A DNA stretch of 56,149 nt from the NCBI RefSeq assembly GCF_016429285.1, contig NZ_JAELUI010000013.1:1-56149 (forward strand), read 5' to 3'. Each line of letters starts with the position of its first letter. Positions within the stretch are counted from its first letter, which is position 1. A model generated the notes under the pieces. It ran no database searches. It was not told the origin of the DNA and saw only the letters and a program-made list of their open reading frames with translations. Position numbers and translations under genes: made by a program. The stretch comes from Ralstonia sp. ASV6. GTDB taxonomy: Bacteria > Pseudomonadota > Gammaproteobacteria > Burkholderiales > Burkholderiaceae. Positions 54,563-56,149 of the stretch are shown here, piece by piece.

Positions 54563-55655
54563 AGAGCGGACGGCCACGCGCGCACGCCGCTGGCGCCGCT
54601 GGGGGCTGATCGCACTGGCTGTGCTGGTTGCGCACGGCATTGCCGTCGTGTGGATCGCACGCAGCCACCAGATGGCCTGGCCGCCGGAGCCGGAACAGAT
54701 CATCCCGACCTTGCTGCTGCAACCGGAACCCGTCAAGCCGCCGGTGCCACCCGCCCCCAAGGCGCCGCCGAAACCCGCGCCGTCCAAGCCTCGCCCAGCG
54801 CCGCACGAGCCTGCACAGCCCCCCACGCCAGCGGCAGTGCCTGCCCCCGAGAATTCCAACATCCCGGTGGGTGCCGCTGCGGGAGAATCTGCCAATACCG
54901 GCATGATCCGCGATCTAGGCAGTGAAAGCGTTGAAGGCGGTGAGGGCAACGCACCGTCGGCACCTGAGGCGCGCTTCTCGCCGCCGCCCTCAACCACGCT
55001 GCACTACGCCACCTACGTCAACGGTGTGCGCAATGAAGATGGCGTGATCCGCTGGACTACGGACGGCAAAACTTACACGCTGTCGGTCGAAATTCCGCTG
55101 CCGCTGTTCTTCGGGGCGCTCGCCTTCCGCAGCAATGGCGTCATCGATACGTATGGTCTGACACCAGCACGCTACGAAGAAGTGCGCGGGCGCCGACAAC
55201 CCGACGTGACGACCTTCCACTACGCCCAAGCGACACCCGCCTCCGGCGTAGCGGGCGCCCCAACCATCACATTCACACGTACGCCCAATGTGCTGCCATT
55301 GCCGGTGGGCACGCAAGATCGCTTCAGTGTGTTCCTGCAACTGACGGGACTGGCGCGCGGCAACCCCGAGCGCTTCACCAGCCCGGGCCTGACGCTGGAA
55401 ATCCCCGTCGCCGATACTGACAGCGTGGAAGTTGCGCGCGTCCAGCACGTGGGCGAAGACACCATCGACACCCCCGGGGGCACGATCCATGCGCAGCACT
55501 TCATACGGCTGCCACGGCGCGAGGGCGACCAGCGGCGCGTAGAGATCTGGCTGTCTGCCGAGCGCGGCTGGCTGCCCGTGCGCCTGCGCCAGACCGAGCC
55601 CAGTGGCATGCAGTTCGAGCTCGTCTATCAATCCCAGGAAGGGGGCCAACCATGA
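54528..55655 (+). CDS. DUF3108-family protein with TonB-like N-terminus
   Basis: 375 residues: an N-terminal membrane anchor (about 25-45), a Pro/Lys-rich linker (KPPVPPAPKAPPKPAPSKPRPAPHEP) and a C-terminal DUF3108 beta-rich domain. The layout resembles TonB-like periplasmic spanners. The start is TTG at 54528, inside the preceding IclR gene, with no better codon before the anchor; it is uncertain. Role unknown. Stop overlaps the next gene (ATGA). Confidence 0.75.
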   Translation: MDTLHPLPRSPEERTATRARRWRRWGLIALAVLVAHGIAVVWIARSHQMAWPPEPEQIIPTLLLQPEPVKPPVPPAPKAPPKPAPSKPRPAPHEPAQPPTPAAVPAPENSNIPVGAAAGESANTGMIRDLGSESVEGGEGNAPSAPEARFSPPPSTTLHYATYVNGVRNEDGVIRWTTDGKTYTLSVEIPLPLFFGALAFRSNGVIDTYGLTPARYEEVRGRRQPDVTTFHYAQATPASGVAGAPTITFTRTPNVLPLPVGTQDRFSVFLQLTGLARGNPERFTSPGLTLEIPVADTDSVEVARVQHVGEDTIDTPGGTIHAQHFIRLPRREGDQRRVEIWLSAERGWLPVRLRQTEPSGMQFELVYQSQEGGQP

Positions 55656-56149
55656 GCGCCAATGCCGTCGCCGGTTCAGGCACCGTGCACGCCAATGGTA
55701 TCGACATCCACTACCGCATCGACGGTGTCGATGGCCCCTGGGTCATGCTTGCGCACGCGCTGGGCGTCGACCACCAACTCTGGGACGGCATCGCCCAGCG
55801 CCTTGCCGTGCGCCGCCGCGTACTGCGCTATGACGCGCGCGGGCACGGCAAAACCACCGCGCCACATGGTGCCTACACGCTGTTCCAGATGGCCGACGAT
55901 GCGGCCTGCCTGCTTGATGCGCTGTCGATTCCACAGGTGCATTTCATCGGCCTGTCGATGGGCGGCATGGTGGCGCAAATCCTCGGTGTGCGGCATCCGC
56001 AGCGGCTGCTCTCGCTCACGCTGTGTGACACCGTGTGTGTCACACCGTTGACAGCACATGCGATGTGGGACGAGCGCATCGGCCAGGTCGAGGCGCACGG
56101 CATGGCTGGCATCGTCGAGCCCACGCTGCAACGCTGGCTGACCGCGCCC
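55652..56149 (+). CDS. 3-oxoadipate enol-lactonase-like alpha/beta hydrolase (partial)
   Basis: 166 residues visible; cut by the right edge. The pattern MLAHALGVDHQLWD, RVLRYDARGHGKTTAP and nucleophile motif GLSMGGM match PcaD-type enol-lactonases of the beta-ketoadipate pathway. AGGAAGG precedes the ATG at 55652. Without the C-terminal half (His, Asp) a broader hydrolase role is possible. Confidence 0.8.
   Translation, partial: MSANAVAGSGTVHANGIDIHYRIDGVDGPWVMLAHALGVDHQLWDGIAQRLAVRRRVLRYDARGHGKTTAPHGAYTLFQMADDAACLLDALSIPQVHFIGLSMGGMVAQILGVRHPQRLLSLTLCDTVCVTPLTAHAMWDERIGQVEAHGMAGIVEPTLQRWLTAP

Overview
The window looks like the main chromosome of a GC-rich betaproteobacterium of the Burkholderiales, most likely Ralstonia or a close relative. 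This is inferred from gene content and protein style only; no database search was possible. The evidence is a PhaM-type polyhydroxybutyrate granule protein, a split heptose adenylyltransferase (hldC/rfaE2), a sigma-54 dctA promoter with dctB/dctD, and the order birA-coaX-SPOR-rfaE2. Most of the window is densely packed chromosome; clear transfer is seen only at the left edge.

Left edge (1-4277): the end of a Tn7-like transposon on the minus strand, with a TnsA-type endonuclease, a DDE transposase (TniA/TnsB), an AAA+ ATPase (TniB/TnsC) and a TniQ protein that runs off the window. The element ends in ...TTTACA directly before GCGGT (4278-4282), inside comM; the 3' half of comM (4278-4936) follows in frame. 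The upstream half of comM, the other transposon end and any cargo lie outside the window.

4933-13964: a MarR regulator and divergent MFS exporter sharing twin palindromic operators, a LysE-type exporter, a 103-bp inverted-repeat element, a lipoprotein, a macrodomain hydrolase, a TlpA thioredoxin, a YukJ/DUF2278 protein and the dctB-dctD two-component system. 14065-21898: dctA with a sigma-54 promoter, a thioredoxin-like ferredoxin, a hydrolase, and the lipoate/cell-wall group dacC-ybeD...lipB-lipA, split by a LysR/DUF2917 pair. 21977-24751: a secreted tandem-repeat protein of unknown function and an MDR oxidoreductase divergent from a LysR regulator.

24807-34809 reads as a choline-use region: a TorF-type porin translationally coupled to betA, betB, a divergent HTH plus triple-PAS regulator, a three-gene operon (DMT transporter, small winged-helix-like protein, 36-aa membrane peptide), and a Tat-exported phosphocholine-specific phospholipase C. 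The phospholipase could release the phosphocholine from which BetA/BetB substrate is made. Its leader has C10 and C6 tracts, preceded by a small lipoprotein gene broken at a T6 run.

35246-47658: a VanZ-like membrane protein, an Mla-like lipid transport operon (STAS-fused permease, ATPase, MCE protein, PqiC-like lipoprotein), divergent birA-coaX-SPOR, rfaE2, a ferritin-like di-iron protein, a membrane-anchored glutathione peroxidase, and phaM followed by a patatin phospholipase. 47697-56149: an enoyl-CoA hydratase, an amino-acid-type binding protein, a YcxB-like membrane protein, a luciferase-like oxidoreductase, two IclR regulators around a fumarylacetoacetate hydrolase-family enzyme, a DUF3108 protein, and a 3-oxoadipate enol-lactonase-like hydrolase cut by the right edge. 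No tRNA, rRNA or CRISPR array was recognised.
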